Assembly: GCA_910583845.1 (NCBI GenBank)
Contig: CAJUAB010000017.1
Coordinates: 40,158 to 104,157 of the forward strand
From: an uncultured Acetatifactor sp.
GTDB lineage: Bacteria > Bacillota > Clostridia > Lachnospirales > Lachnospiraceae
Direction: 5' to 3'
Length of the DNA stretch: 64,000 nucleotides
The position numbers and the translations under genes are program-made. The notes under the pieces were generated by a model that saw only the letters and a list, made by a program, of their open reading frames with translations, had not been told where the DNA came from and did no database searches. This document shows, piece after piece, positions 41,907 to 49,885 of the stretch (position 1 is its first letter; each line of letters begins with the position of its first letter).

Positions 41907-42674
41907 CTTAAATGACAGAGAATGGAAGCCATTTTTTTCTGACAGAAATATTCCCCACTATTCAGAGAGGGAAACGGCTGAAATCAGAAGATCATGTGCC
42001 AGGTAAAATGCCCTATGTGTCATCTTCTGCTATGAACAACGGCGTTGATAACTTTGTATCGAATACACACCGAGTCCGCATTTTTGCAAATTGCTTAAGC
42101 CTTGCCAATAGTGGAAGCGTTGGTTCGAGTTTTTATGAGCCGTTCGCTTTTGTTGCAAGTGACCATATTACTCATCTGAAAAATGAACGATATAACAAAT
42201 ACCATTATCTGTTTATTGCTGCCCTCACCAACAGACTGTCGCAAAAGTATAATTTCAATCGAGAAATCAATGATAATCGAATATCCAGAGAGAAAATAAT
42301 GCTCCCAGTTGACGAAACTGGCAAACCTGATCTCGATTTTATGGAGGCGTACTGCAAGGAACGGGAGCAACAGCTTATTGATAAATACAAGCTGTTTGTT
42401 GGTCAAATTGCACAAGCAGGGGGAGGTAATACGACCTCTTAATCTTGCAAAATAGAGAGAGTTTAGTTTACTCAATTGATTTGATTACCAACATGGCAAT
42501 CAGAATAATGTGGCTTCCCTTACACCCGGTGGCAAAATGTTTATATCAGCAAAAAACATAATCAATGGACTCAAAGGCTTTTTTGAATCAAGTGATGTTA
42601 AAAGAGGTCTATACAGGGGGGATTGTATTACTCTAAATAACGATGACTATGGCGGCGTTGGATTAGCTTACTGA
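41899..42674 (+). pseudogene. BcgI-like specificity (B/S) subunit, frameshifted and decayed
   Basis: Starts with ATGCTTAA overlapping the methylase stop, as in intact systems (MLNLNDREWKPFF). A T7 run at 41932-41938 has one T too many: removing it joins the start to LTEIFPTIQRGKRLKSEDHV and one target-recognition domain ending near 42442. Beyond that stop, the frame around 42490-42671 still reads like a second recognition domain (ISAKNIINGLKGFF; RGDCITLNNDDYGGVGLAY), so the full gene had two domains and has lost the connection. Specificity function is almost certainly gone. Confidence 0.75.
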
Positions 42675-42761
42675 TGAAAAGATAGCAACTGGTATAATTC
42701 CGACAGGTGAAAATCTAACAAAGGGTAGAGTTCATAGATACGAAATTAATTACACCCTCGA

Positions 42762-42938
42762 TTACAAATCAGTTTTTTTATATCCGATAAATTCCGCTAT
42801 ACCCATGTCTCCATTTACACAAAAATGTCTTACTGGTTTTTTCTTTTTTAATAACTCTGTATCGGCAAGTAAATTGTCTACATATGTCTTTAAAATATCC
42901 TCCCCACACATCTTACATCTATAAACTTCAATAAACAT
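42762..42938 (-). CDS. 58-residue CxxC protein downstream of the HEPN gene
   Basis: Small protein with a CKMC pair near the N-terminus and an HFC further on (C9, C12, H39, C41), suggesting a one-zinc knuckle. GGGAGG lies five to six bases before the ATG, a better ribosome site than most of its neighbours have. It starts 40 bases after the HEPN-protein stop on the same strand, so it is probably in that operon. Function unknown; an antidote, adaptor or regulator of the HEPN protein is possible. I do not recognise a family. Confidence 0.6.
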   Translation of the reverse strand: MFIEVYRCKMCGEDILKTYVDNLLADTELLKKKKPVRHFCVNGDMGIAEFIGYKKTDL

Positions 42939-42977
42939 TCAAAGCCTCCCTATATAAAATGAAAAATGTTACTGACA

Positions 42978-44288
42978 TCAATCAGTAACATCTTCTGCAT
43001 CTTCACATTCTATTTGCTGTTTCTCTACAATCTGTTCTTTTGAATATCGTTCCATATATTGTTTGCTTTTTCTTAATTCCATAAATAAAGGCCATTCCTT
43101 TAGCTCACTCTCCCCTATATCAGATTGATTATCATAACACTCAAAAAAGTCCTCATATTGTTCCTTTAATGCCAAGATTCCCAATTGATATCTAGGGAGA
43201 TATGCTGAAACATCTAACTTTTCCACTTCTTTCTTGACTTTATCATATTCCCCTAACCATTTATAACATTGCCAACTATTTATTTTGCATAATATTTTAT
43301 CAGCAATTAGTAGCTTTGAGCTTTGTAAACATATTTCATAAAAATGCCTCGCCATTTCCCATCTTTGTGGTTCTAAATATTCTTCATAAATCATATCCAT
43401 AATAGCTTTTACTTCTTCTTGATTGTCTGCATGTTCCTTAATCCATGCTTCAATAACAAGGGTCATACCAATATACTCTATTGTATCCAATGCGTTGTCT
43501 ATATATTCCCTATCAATATTTAATATTTCCCCAAGAGCATCCTTATCCAGTGTTTTAACAAGATCAAGATAGATATTATTTACTATACCATTATTATGTA
43601 CATATAAATTTCTTCTGGCAATAATCTCCTGTATTGACTGGAATTCGTCATCCCATGCTTTTAAGCATAATTTCAGATTTTTCTGAAAATATCTCTTCCA
43701 ATCCATTAACGACTCATACATTTTACTTGTTACTTCCTGGTCAATTAATATATTTCTTATATCATCAATATTATTAATTTCAGTCAACATCTTATATGAA
43801 ACTGTCTTTTCGTCTAATGAAATGCGTTGTGGATATTTTATAAAATTTTCTCTTAGTATCCTTGCAATAAGGTTTTCAAAATAAGTAACTAATAGAAGCA
43901 ACGCCCCTCTATATAAAATTTCTTTCTGTTTTCCTCTTATTTCAATTTTTTGATATTCTTTCTTAATCTCTTTAGGCAAGTAACTTTGTATATCTTTTTC
44001 CTTAACTTCATTGATTATTTTTTCTATATATATTTCCATTTCTTTTAAATAATTTAATGCATCCTGAGACATATTTTCAAGAGACTCTGATACATCAGGC
44101 AAATCCGATATAACAATCCCGTGCTTTTTCCCTTGTACAATCAAATATATTATCGCTGCATTAAGGGCTTCACTTGTCGACATTGTGTTTTTGTCAAAAC
44201 GATCGTCCGTGGTTTGTTCTACGTTATCGACATAAAATCTTATTGCTCTTATATCATCCAAAAATGTTTTGCTTATACTGCTGTACAT
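42978..44288 (-). CDS. HEPN-motif protein (candidate RNase effector)
   Basis: A 436-residue soluble, largely helical protein. An N-terminal helical region (1-120) is followed by a HEPN-like domain: helix with LLVTYFENLIARILRENF (~residues 133-150), then about 80 residues later RRNLYVHNNGI, where R226-x4-H231 matches the HEPN catalytic RxxxxH signature, resembling MAE_28990/MAE_18760-type or RiboL-PSP-type HEPN domains. The C-terminal ~170 residues look like TPR-type helices (WEMARHFYEICLQSSKLLIA). HEPN proteins are usually metal-independent RNases in toxin-antitoxin and abortive-infection systems. Start MYSSISK is set by AAGGAG 9 bases upstream. Neighbours are a CxxC protein and a membrane-anchored ParA-type ATPase. 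Confidence 0.65.
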   Translation of the reverse strand: MYSSISKTFLDDIRAIRFYVDNVEQTTDDRFDKNTMSTSEALNAAIIYLIVQGKKHGIVISDLPDVSESLENMSQDALNYLKEMEIYIEKIINEVKEKDIQSYLPKEIKKEYQKIEIRGKQKEILYRGALLLLVTYFENLIARILRENFIKYPQRISLDEKTVSYKMLTEINNIDDIRNILIDQEVTSKMYESLMDWKRYFQKNLKLCLKAWDDEFQSIQEIIARRNLYVHNNGIVNNIYLDLVKTLDKDALGEILNIDREYIDNALDTIEYIGMTLVIEAWIKEHADNQEEVKAIMDMIYEEYLEPQRWEMARHFYEICLQSSKLLIADKILCKINSWQCYKWLGEYDKVKKEVEKLDVSAYLPRYQLGILALKEQYEDFFECYDNQSDIGESELKEWPLFMELRKSKQYMERYSKEQIVEKQQIECEDAEDVTD

Positions 44289-44342
44289 CTTCCATTTCTC
44301 CTTAAAGCTTATACACAAGCCCTAAATTTTCAATATTAAATT

Positions 44343-44438
44343 TTAAGTTACTTCTCCAGATATGCTAGTATCGTAAATGCGCTCGTCATATACAACAACA
44401 TTTAAAGTAATGCTTGTCTCAACTCCTCTAATTGCCAT
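44343..44438 (-). CDS. Possible 31-residue frame between ATPase and HEPN genes
   Basis: Begins MAIRGVETSITLNVVVYDER, 12 bases after the ATPase stop, and ends 54 bases before the HEPN start. There is no clear ribosome site, so it would depend on re-initiation. It may be a gene remnant. Recorded because the 162-base gap otherwise has no explanation. Confidence 0.2.
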   Translation of the reverse strand: MAIRGVETSITLNVVVYDERIYDTSISGEVT

Positions 44439-44450
44439 GTTCTATATGAG

Positions 44451-45644
44451 TCAGAATTTTAAAATATTAGCTTTATTCATACTTTTTTCTTCATTAAATG
44501 TTTTTTCATATTGCTCTTGCAATTTTTGTTTTTTTTCATCAATATCATCATAGCGCCTTCTATATAAAGAAAACTTATCTTCCTGGTTTTTAATTTCTTT
44601 AATAGTGTCAACAATTGCAAATATTGACGGCACTATGTTCAGATAAACAGCAATAAGCAAAAATATTATCGGATATGTTAATTCTTCTTGCAATATTTTA
44701 TTTGAGTACATAACTCCAAGAGAAGATATACATAACATCACAGAAATAACCGCACCTATTTGTGAAAAGAATCTTCCTCTCATTTTTTTTGAATCACTTT
44801 TTTCTTTTTTTAGCAATCTCAACTTGCTATCCAGCTCTTTCTCTTCTTCATTATATTTATTCATTTCCACTATTATTTTGTATTTATTAATTCGAGATTG
44901 AATGTACTCTTCTTTCAAAAGAATCCTACAGATATTGTATATCTGCTCACCATAATTTGCGCCAGTTGTTTTCATATCAGGAGTCTCTGCAACTGTAAAT
45001 GCATTTCTAATTTTCCAATCAAATTTAACAGTTTCAATATTCGTAAAGACTGTTCCTCCAGAAACTTTCGAATAAATTTGATATTCATCATCTGTCGCTT
45101 TGTTAAAGATTTGATATATTTTATTATCCTTTAATATATCTCCTATTTTTAAATATAGGCTCCGAATGGAAGACGAACTAATTGCGTCAGGTTCCATTAC
45201 CACTAAGTTAATATCTGTAAATGGCAATATTAATTTTAATGTATCGGTGTAACCGGCCTGGCAATCAAATATTACAACATTATAATTTTTAAATATAGTC
45301 ATCATGTTCAATATGTTTTTTTCATCCTCTGGTTGCCATAAATACATTCCGGTTACTTTCTTCGTAATTTTAGCTATTGAAGGAATAAAGTCCATATTTT
45401 TGTTAATGTTTATAATCTCCGCACTTTGCAGAACTTCCCCTAGTATTATGTTGTAAAATGTCAATATATTTTTTTGTGTAGCGAGGCGATCTTCATAGAA
45501 ATACGTTGCTCCATTTGTACTTAAGTCACAGTCAACTAGCAAAACTTTTAATCCGCAATCTGATAATAGTGTTGACATGCTAAGAGCCACTGTAGTTTTT
45601 CCACTACCACCTTTTCCACTCAATAGTGCCACAAATTTTGTCAT
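44451..45644 (-). CDS. ParA/MinD-type ATPase with C-terminal membrane anchor
   Basis: A 397-residue P-loop ATPase of the deviant-Walker-A class: SGKGGSGKTT at residues 9-18 with both signature lysines, Walker A' LLVDCDLSTNGAT, and Walker B VVIFDCQAG. After the ~245-residue ATPase domain come a coiled coil, two hydrophobic segments (about 294-312 and 325-345) and a second coiled coil. ParA/MinD proteins are normally soluble or peripherally bound, so the integral anchor is unusual. No ParB or plasmid origin is nearby, so chromosome or plasmid partition is unlikely. The context with a HEPN protein suggests a sensor or scaffold in a defence-type cassette (inference). Confidence 0.75.
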   Translation of the reverse strand: MTKFVALLSGKGGSGKTTVALSMSTLLSDCGLKVLLVDCDLSTNGATYFYEDRLATQKNILTFYNIILGEVLQSAEIININKNMDFIPSIAKITKKVTGMYLWQPEDEKNILNMMTIFKNYNVVIFDCQAGYTDTLKLILPFTDINLVVMEPDAISSSSIRSLYLKIGDILKDNKIYQIFNKATDDEYQIYSKVSGGTVFTNIETVKFDWKIRNAFTVAETPDMKTTGANYGEQIYNICRILLKEEYIQSRINKYKIIVEMNKYNEEEKELDSKLRLLKKEKSDSKKMRGRFFSQIGAVISVMLCISSLGVMYSNKILQEELTYPIIFLLIAVYLNIVPSIFAIVDTIKEIKNQEDKFSLYRRRYDDIDEKKQKLQEQYEKTFNEEKSMNKANILKF

Positions 45645-45740
45645 TTTTCTGTTTGTCTCCTTCGGAAATTGTATATAATATATACTGTTTTAAGCTCGAA
45701 ATGGTGAGTTCCCAGTATATTGAACTGTAAATTCATTTAG

Positions 45741-46250
45741 CTATGAATCCTTTGTTATATTTCCTAAGTTTCCTTTCAACAACCGATCATTAAATTTCTT
45801 TTCTTGTGCTGACTCAGTTCTCTCTAAATCATCATTATTCTCAATGTAACTAGGCTTGGGTTCCAACCACAAAACAAAAGAATCTCCTATCATATATATA
45901 ATGATAATAATTGTAAGTATAAACATTACAACATACCAATAATTATGTAGTTTAACTCCGTACACTATGCAAGCCGATAGCAAGAACACGCATGTCATCA
46001 TAAAACATAATACTGTATGTAAAAGCCTACTATAAAATTGGACCTTTGAATTTATCTTGGGTACAAACTCCATTAGTAAAGACAACATATAAATGAAGTA
46101 TGCACTACCTAATACCTCTTTATTGTCTGCTTTTAGTAAAACCAATATACCTCCTATCCATGAAATAATCCATATAATTACTTTTATAAGAGACTCAATC
46201 TTATTTTTATATAAATGCATATCTGAAATAATCTCTTTTTTCTTCCCCAT
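45741..46250 (-). CDS. Four-segment membrane protein heading the HEPN/ParA cassette
   Basis: A 169-residue protein with four predicted membrane segments (about 22-40, 48-66, 73-97, 104-125) and a charged cytoplasmic tail (DDLERTESAQEKKFNDRLLK). Start follows AGGGGG. No recognised family. It lies 96 bases upstream of the membrane-anchored ATPase on the same strand and may form a membrane complex with it. Confidence 0.65.
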   Translation of the reverse strand: MGKKKEIISDMHLYKNKIESLIKVIIWIISWIGGILVLLKADNKEVLGSAYFIYMLSLLMEFVPKINSKVQFYSRLLHTVLCFMMTCVFLLSACIVYGVKLHNYWYVVMFILTIIIIIYMIGDSFVLWLEPKPSYIENNDDLERTESAQEKKFNDRLLKGNLGNITKDS

Positions 46251-46269
46251 AAAAATGCCCCCTTAATAG

Positions 46270-47164
46270 CTATAATAATAAATTCAAATGTTTATAATTT
46301 TCTTTACCTTCTCGTTATCGTTTGTTTTATTATCTATTTTGTCTATCCTAATACCATTTATAATATTTTCATTTGTCCAAAACCACAATACCACACACAT
46401 TATATTGTGTCAATTAATTTATTTAAAACGGGTTTTTTATCATTATTTGTCGCCCCCATATTATTGGCAAAAGGTATCTTATCAATTATGTATTGTCTTT
46501 ATAATTAATCGTCCTGAATTACTTTTCATATTTTACCTTCCAAAAGCGCCGCATGAAATTCATTTCTATCAAATAGAGTATTTCTTCCTTATTCATATAG
46601 GGTTTTACCAGATCCATGCCGTCCTCTGCCAGTATATAAAGCAGGTTTCCAATTCCGCCGTACCAGAGCAGGCGTCCAAGGCCGCTGCCTCTTCTGCGGA
46701 ATAATAGCTGATCCAGTTTAAACAGCTATCATTTATAATTCTTTTGAGTATTCAGGTGGAGGAAGAAATAAGCAGACAAATCAACCTTTACGCAAATGAA
46801 AAGATTTTATGCTTGCAATCAAAAGCAGGCTCTGTGCGGCCTGTCGATAACTCGATGTTTTAAAAGATTGTAATTATAATTAATTTGATCATTTAGTGTT
46901 TGAATTTCTTACTGTCTAAAAATGCATTGACAACATATAATCTTGCGATGATAAATGCTGATATATAAAGCAAAATAGACTAATAGTTTGAGGTGATATA
47001 TCATAAACGAGCTATTGCAGTTTGTGACATACGATGCAATTAAATAGTAAGTCGTAAAAAGCAAAATTATAAGTCGGTTTACTTAAATGATCTCTCAATT
47101 AATTTATTTTATTATATTATAAATATAAAGAGTAACTTTTATTGGGAATTGAGGTAGTTATTAG
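46270..47164. other. Gene-poor AT-rich stretch with remnants (895 bases)
   Basis: Holds the presumed promoter region of the membrane-protein/ParA/HEPN cassette at its left side, a GC-richer gene remnant at 46519-46725, and a short plus-strand tail at about 46738-46863 (reading VEEEISRQINLYANEKILCL near its end) that looks like the 3' end of another lost gene. Nothing intact is supported between 46870 and 47160. Confidence 0.5.
46519..46725 (-). pseudogene. 3' remnant of an unidentified gene
   Basis: A 68-codon open stretch without start codon reads KLDQLLFRRRGSGLGRLLWY then GGIGNLLYILAEDGMDLVKP and ends in MNFMRRFWKVKYEK. It is more GC-rich than the surrounding island and resembles the chromosomal codon style, so it may be the tail of a resident gene cut by island insertion. 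Family not recognised. Confidence 0.45.
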
Positions 47165-47713
47165 ATGAAGGATTTTCCAAAAAAGATTCTTAGATTTATA
47201 GTAAAAAATAACATTTTGATAATATTTATTATATTTGCTGTTTTTATGACTGTTTTGGGATTTATGTTTACCAAAGGACTTAGCCCAAGTACTAATAAAG
47301 TAGAAGAAATAATAAAAAAATATACTAACGGTGATTACTCGATACCTTATCATGTTGCAGAACGCTATCTTGTATGGTACAATATGAGGACTTTCTTTTT
47401 TACTTGAAATTATATACTTACATTAGTAGCGCTTGTCGCGAGTTTATTAACTGTCTTTTATGCATCAACAGATGTAGATGATAAAAAAAGCAATATTATG
47501 TTTTTTTCATTACTATCCATTAGCTTTACTGTTGCAAATATGTTTGTTAATGCTGGCACGATGGCAAAAGCAACACAGCATGCTTGGAAAGAACTAGATT
47601 TTTGCATAATGGAAACAATTAATGAAATAGATTTATCGCCAAACAGAAACGGCAAAATTACAACAGAAAAACTTATCGAAATGGAAAAACACATAGAACC
47701 ATATAAACATTGA
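47165..47713 (+). pseudogene. 182-codon membrane protein interrupted by in-frame TGA
   Basis: One continuous frame from ATG (GAGG upstream) to 47713, broken only by TGA at 47405-47407, where Trp would fit (NMRTFFFT-stop-NYILTLVALVASL). Two membrane segments flank the central region (IIFIIFAVFMTVLGFMF and NYILTLVALVASLLTVFYA) and a third lies near SIMFFSLLSISFTV-like residues. The C-terminal part is soluble (ITTEKLIEMEKHIEPYKH). Two-helix membrane proteins of this size occur as effectors in island systems, but no family was recognised. Confidence 0.6.
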
Positions 47714-47778
47714 TAATCCAATAAAGGTATTCCTGCCCTGGAGTACTATATATCAAACTCCAGGGCAAACGATAAAAA

Positions 47779-47958
47779 TTAAGCCTTCTTATTTCGGTTT
47801 CGCTGAACAACTGCACTCCTGAATGCTTTCATCATTGCTGGAGACAATTCCTGACATTCCTCATCAAACACTATGGGATATGCCTTTGCATCTTCAACCT
47901 CCTTTAGCTGCTCTGTAGTAGGTCTCTGCCCATTCTCAATAGTTAATGTCTTGATCAT
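47779..47958 (-). CDS. BrnA-like antitoxin
   Basis: A 59-residue protein starting MIKTLTIENGQRPTTEQLKE, with AGGAGG about 8 bases upstream. It lies directly after a degraded BrnT-type toxin gene and overlaps its 3' end, the standard toxin-first order of BrnT/BrnA modules. The body is helical and basic at the C-terminus (KAFRSAVVQRNRNKKA), fitting a DNA-binding antitoxin that represses its own promoter. Intact although the toxin is broken. Confidence 0.7.
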   Translation of the reverse strand: MIKTLTIENGQRPTTEQLKEVEDAKAYPIVFDEECQELSPAMMKAFRSAVVQRNRNKKA

Positions 47959-48212
47959 AATAAAGCCTCCTTTCTGCATCGGTCGCCAGTCTGGCGGAAA
48001 TCAATCGAATACAGTCTTTTTTCTCCGTGAAAACAACAAATAATACATCTCCAACTTTTCCTATCGCAATATATCGGTCTTCGTTAATACTATGCTCAAA
48101 ATCATACATTTCTATATAATAAGGATCGTCAATACATATGCTGCTGTTTCAAAGGAGATTCTATGCTTTTCCTATTTTGCAAATTTTTGTTTTCATCCCA
48201 CTCAGATTTCAT
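47936..48212 (-). pseudogene. BrnT-family toxin, two single-base deletions
   Basis: BrnT toxins are ribonucleases of the RelE-like fold. The 5' part reads MKSEWDENKNLQNRK, then the frame shifts at an A run (about 48174-48177) into KHRISFETAAYV, and shifts again near 48129-48131 into DDPYYIEMYDFEHSINEDRY, continuing with LFVVFTEKKDCIRLISARLA to the stop. Joined, it gives the expected ~90-residue BrnT with the WDENKN and RLISARLAT motifs. Two separate one-base losses make it inactive. Confidence 0.75.
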
Positions 48213-48383
48213 CTCATCACTCTCCGCTGAAATCTATATGCTCTATTTTTTTTGCCATTCAGGGAGGAACGAGGACAAGTTAAAGCGTGTCACTCTCCAC
48301 AATTTAGAACATAAGAAACAGGGCAGACCAAGAAAAAGTGATGAAAAGATGCAATACCTCCTTAACAAGTAGCAACAGGAGTT
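48213..48383. other. Right edge of the island
   Basis: AT-rich. A plus-strand tail ending at 48372 reads LKRVTLHNLEHKKQGRPRKS and could be a gene remnant with an AT-hook-like GRPRK. Composition returns to GC-rich at the histidine-kinase stop (48384). No attachment site was recognised. Confidence 0.35.
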
Positions 48384-49256
48384 TTAAACACACTCCAGTG
48401 TAAGAGTAATCCGAAGCCTGTTCCCCTCCATCTGCGCATCTACGCTGCCATTCATCCGCTCCGCCAGTTCTTTCACAATAAACAGCCCCAGCCCGGAGGA
48501 ACCTTTCCGCCGGGCCGAGTCTGCCTTATAAAATCTGTCAAAAATATGTTCCGGGTCGGGCCTGCTGCTCTCCGGCACACTGTTTTCAAAAATCAGCCGT
48601 CCTTCCTCCTGCCGGATTACAAGGTCCTTTCCGCCGTGCAGCAATGCGTTCTGGATCAGATTGCAGAATATCCGCCGCAGACATTCCTCGTCCGCAAGAA
48701 CGCGGAATCCCTCCCGTTCAAAGTCCACCCGGGGGGAGACGCCTTTTTCCTCAAAACGCCGGTACTGTCCCACCAGGCATTCGCTGAGCAGAGGCAGCGC
48801 CTGCACTTCACGCATGTCCGGCGCGAACTCTTCGCTGGTAAGTTTTGTATACAGAAACAACTCTTCCAGCATATTTCCCAGTTCCCCCAGCCTGTCCGAG
48901 GCCACTTGCAGGTAATACTCTCTCCGTCCGGGATCATCGCACTCCCGGGCCAGCTGTACATACCCCGCCGCGCCGGTGAGCGGTGTGCGGATATCGTGGG
49001 CCAGACCCGTGATATTCTCTTTTAACTGCCTTTCCCCCCGCTCGAACTGCATCTGCTTTTGATGGTGAAGTTTTTGCAATCGGTTCAGGCCCCGGCAGAG
49101 AGCCAGCATATCCCTCTGCCTGCTCTGCAGCCCCAGCTCCATCTGGCTTCCCCGCTCCAGCTCCTCCAACTGCCTGTTAAGAGAACGTATTTCCAACACA
49201 CTGCGGATATGTTGCAGCAATAAGAATCCGCAGACCACAATCATAGTAAACAACAC
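48384..49256 (-). CDS. Sensor histidine kinase of an ABC-transporter-linked two-component system
   Basis: About 290 residues: one N-terminal membrane segment (MIVVCGFLLLQH), a coiled coil, HisKA with phospho-acceptor in GLAHDIRTPLTGA, and HATPase with N-box NLIQNALLHGG and G-box GSSGLGLFIVKEL. It lacks any sensing domain, like kinases that read the state of a partner transporter. The start is unclear: GTG 49256 and ATG 49244 lack a ribosome site, and the frame is open upstream to a stop near a repeat element, so the true 5' end may have been altered. The partner genes lie upstream, separated by repeats. Confidence 0.85.
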   Translation of the reverse strand: MLFTMIVVCGFLLLQHIRSVLEIRSLNRQLEELERGSQMELGLQSRQRDMLALCRGLNRLQKLHHQKQMQFERGERQLKENITGLAHDIRTPLTGAAGYVQLARECDDPGRREYYLQVASDRLGELGNMLEELFLYTKLTSEEFAPDMREVQALPLLSECLVGQYRRFEEKGVSPRVDFEREGFRVLADEECLRRIFCNLIQNALLHGGKDLVIRQEEGRLIFENSVPESSRPDPEHIFDRFYKADSARRKGSSGLGLFIVKELAERMNGSVDAQMEGNRLRITLTLECV

Positions 49257-49885
49257 CGCTTTCAGATCCGTTTCCCCCTCCCTGTATGCATCTTTGAAGC
49301 GCGTTTACAAACACGCTCTATCCGGTTAGTAGCAATACTCTACTGAAATCTCTTTTATTGTATCCCTGCCCCAAACAGGTCCAGACTGGTCAGAGCTCAA
49401 AACAGAAATCCTGATGTATTCTCTTATTGTGTATATTGTCAAAAATGTCCGTTTTCCCACGGATATATGCGGAATCCTCTGTTGCGGGCAGAGGCCGGGG
49501 TATATATAAAAAAATTACTTCCCAGTACCCTGCCCGGAGTCCCCAGAGGCAGAAAAACATATTTTTTTCCGTATATCAGGGTATATACAGAAAAATTGTG
49601 GCTCCATATCCCCTTTTGGGCGATCAGCGGGGTATTGACACATAATTTTCCTGTATATGCCCTGTTTCACCATACACGCTGAGCAAAAAGGGGGGAATAT
49701 GCGAAACAGCAGGGTATGGCGGAACAATTATTTTATATATACCCTGCCGGATTTGGACAACTTCCATCAGCAGGTTCGTGGGTGGACAATCTGGCGTAAT
49801 GTAGAAAGAGCAAGACGCAGGATGCACGAATCAAAATGGACCAGGCTGTAAGTGGCTATAGTCCAAAAGTCAGCCGGATGGAGCT
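49257..49885. other. Repeat-filled gap between kinase and permease genes (629 bases)
   Basis: Contains a CTCTATCCGG-type half element near 49311, four copies of a GGGTATATA element (49497-49740) and a CCGGATGGAGC motif near 49880. Open frames here exist only because the repeats share a reading frame; no ribosome site supports a gene. Confidence 0.6.
49496..49741. repeat. Four copies of a ~36-bp GGGTATATA...TACCC element
   Basis: Copies at about 49496-49533 and 49576-49613 (plus orientation) and 49629-49664 and 49708-49741 (inverted). Each has the form GGGTATATA(C/T)A, an A-run, AATT, about ten variable bases and TACCC or TATCCC, so each can form a short stem. The two direct and two inverted copies could also pair with each other. 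Confidence 0.7.

Noticed and set aside
44451..45644. Plasmid partition locus / integrated plasmid
   Set aside because: No ParB, replication initiator or iterons were found nearby, and the ATPase has an atypical membrane anchor.
47405..47407. TGA as selenocysteine codon
   Set aside because: Aligned context suggests Trp, no SECIS-like hairpin is obvious directly after the codon, and neighbouring genes show similar point lesions.
49496..49741. CRISPR-like array
   Set aside because: Repeats are in both orientations, spacers are unequal and there are no cas genes.
49427..49850. Small genes in the repeat gap encoding GIYRKI-type peptides
   Set aside because: They arise from the repeated DNA units on both strands and have no ribosome sites.
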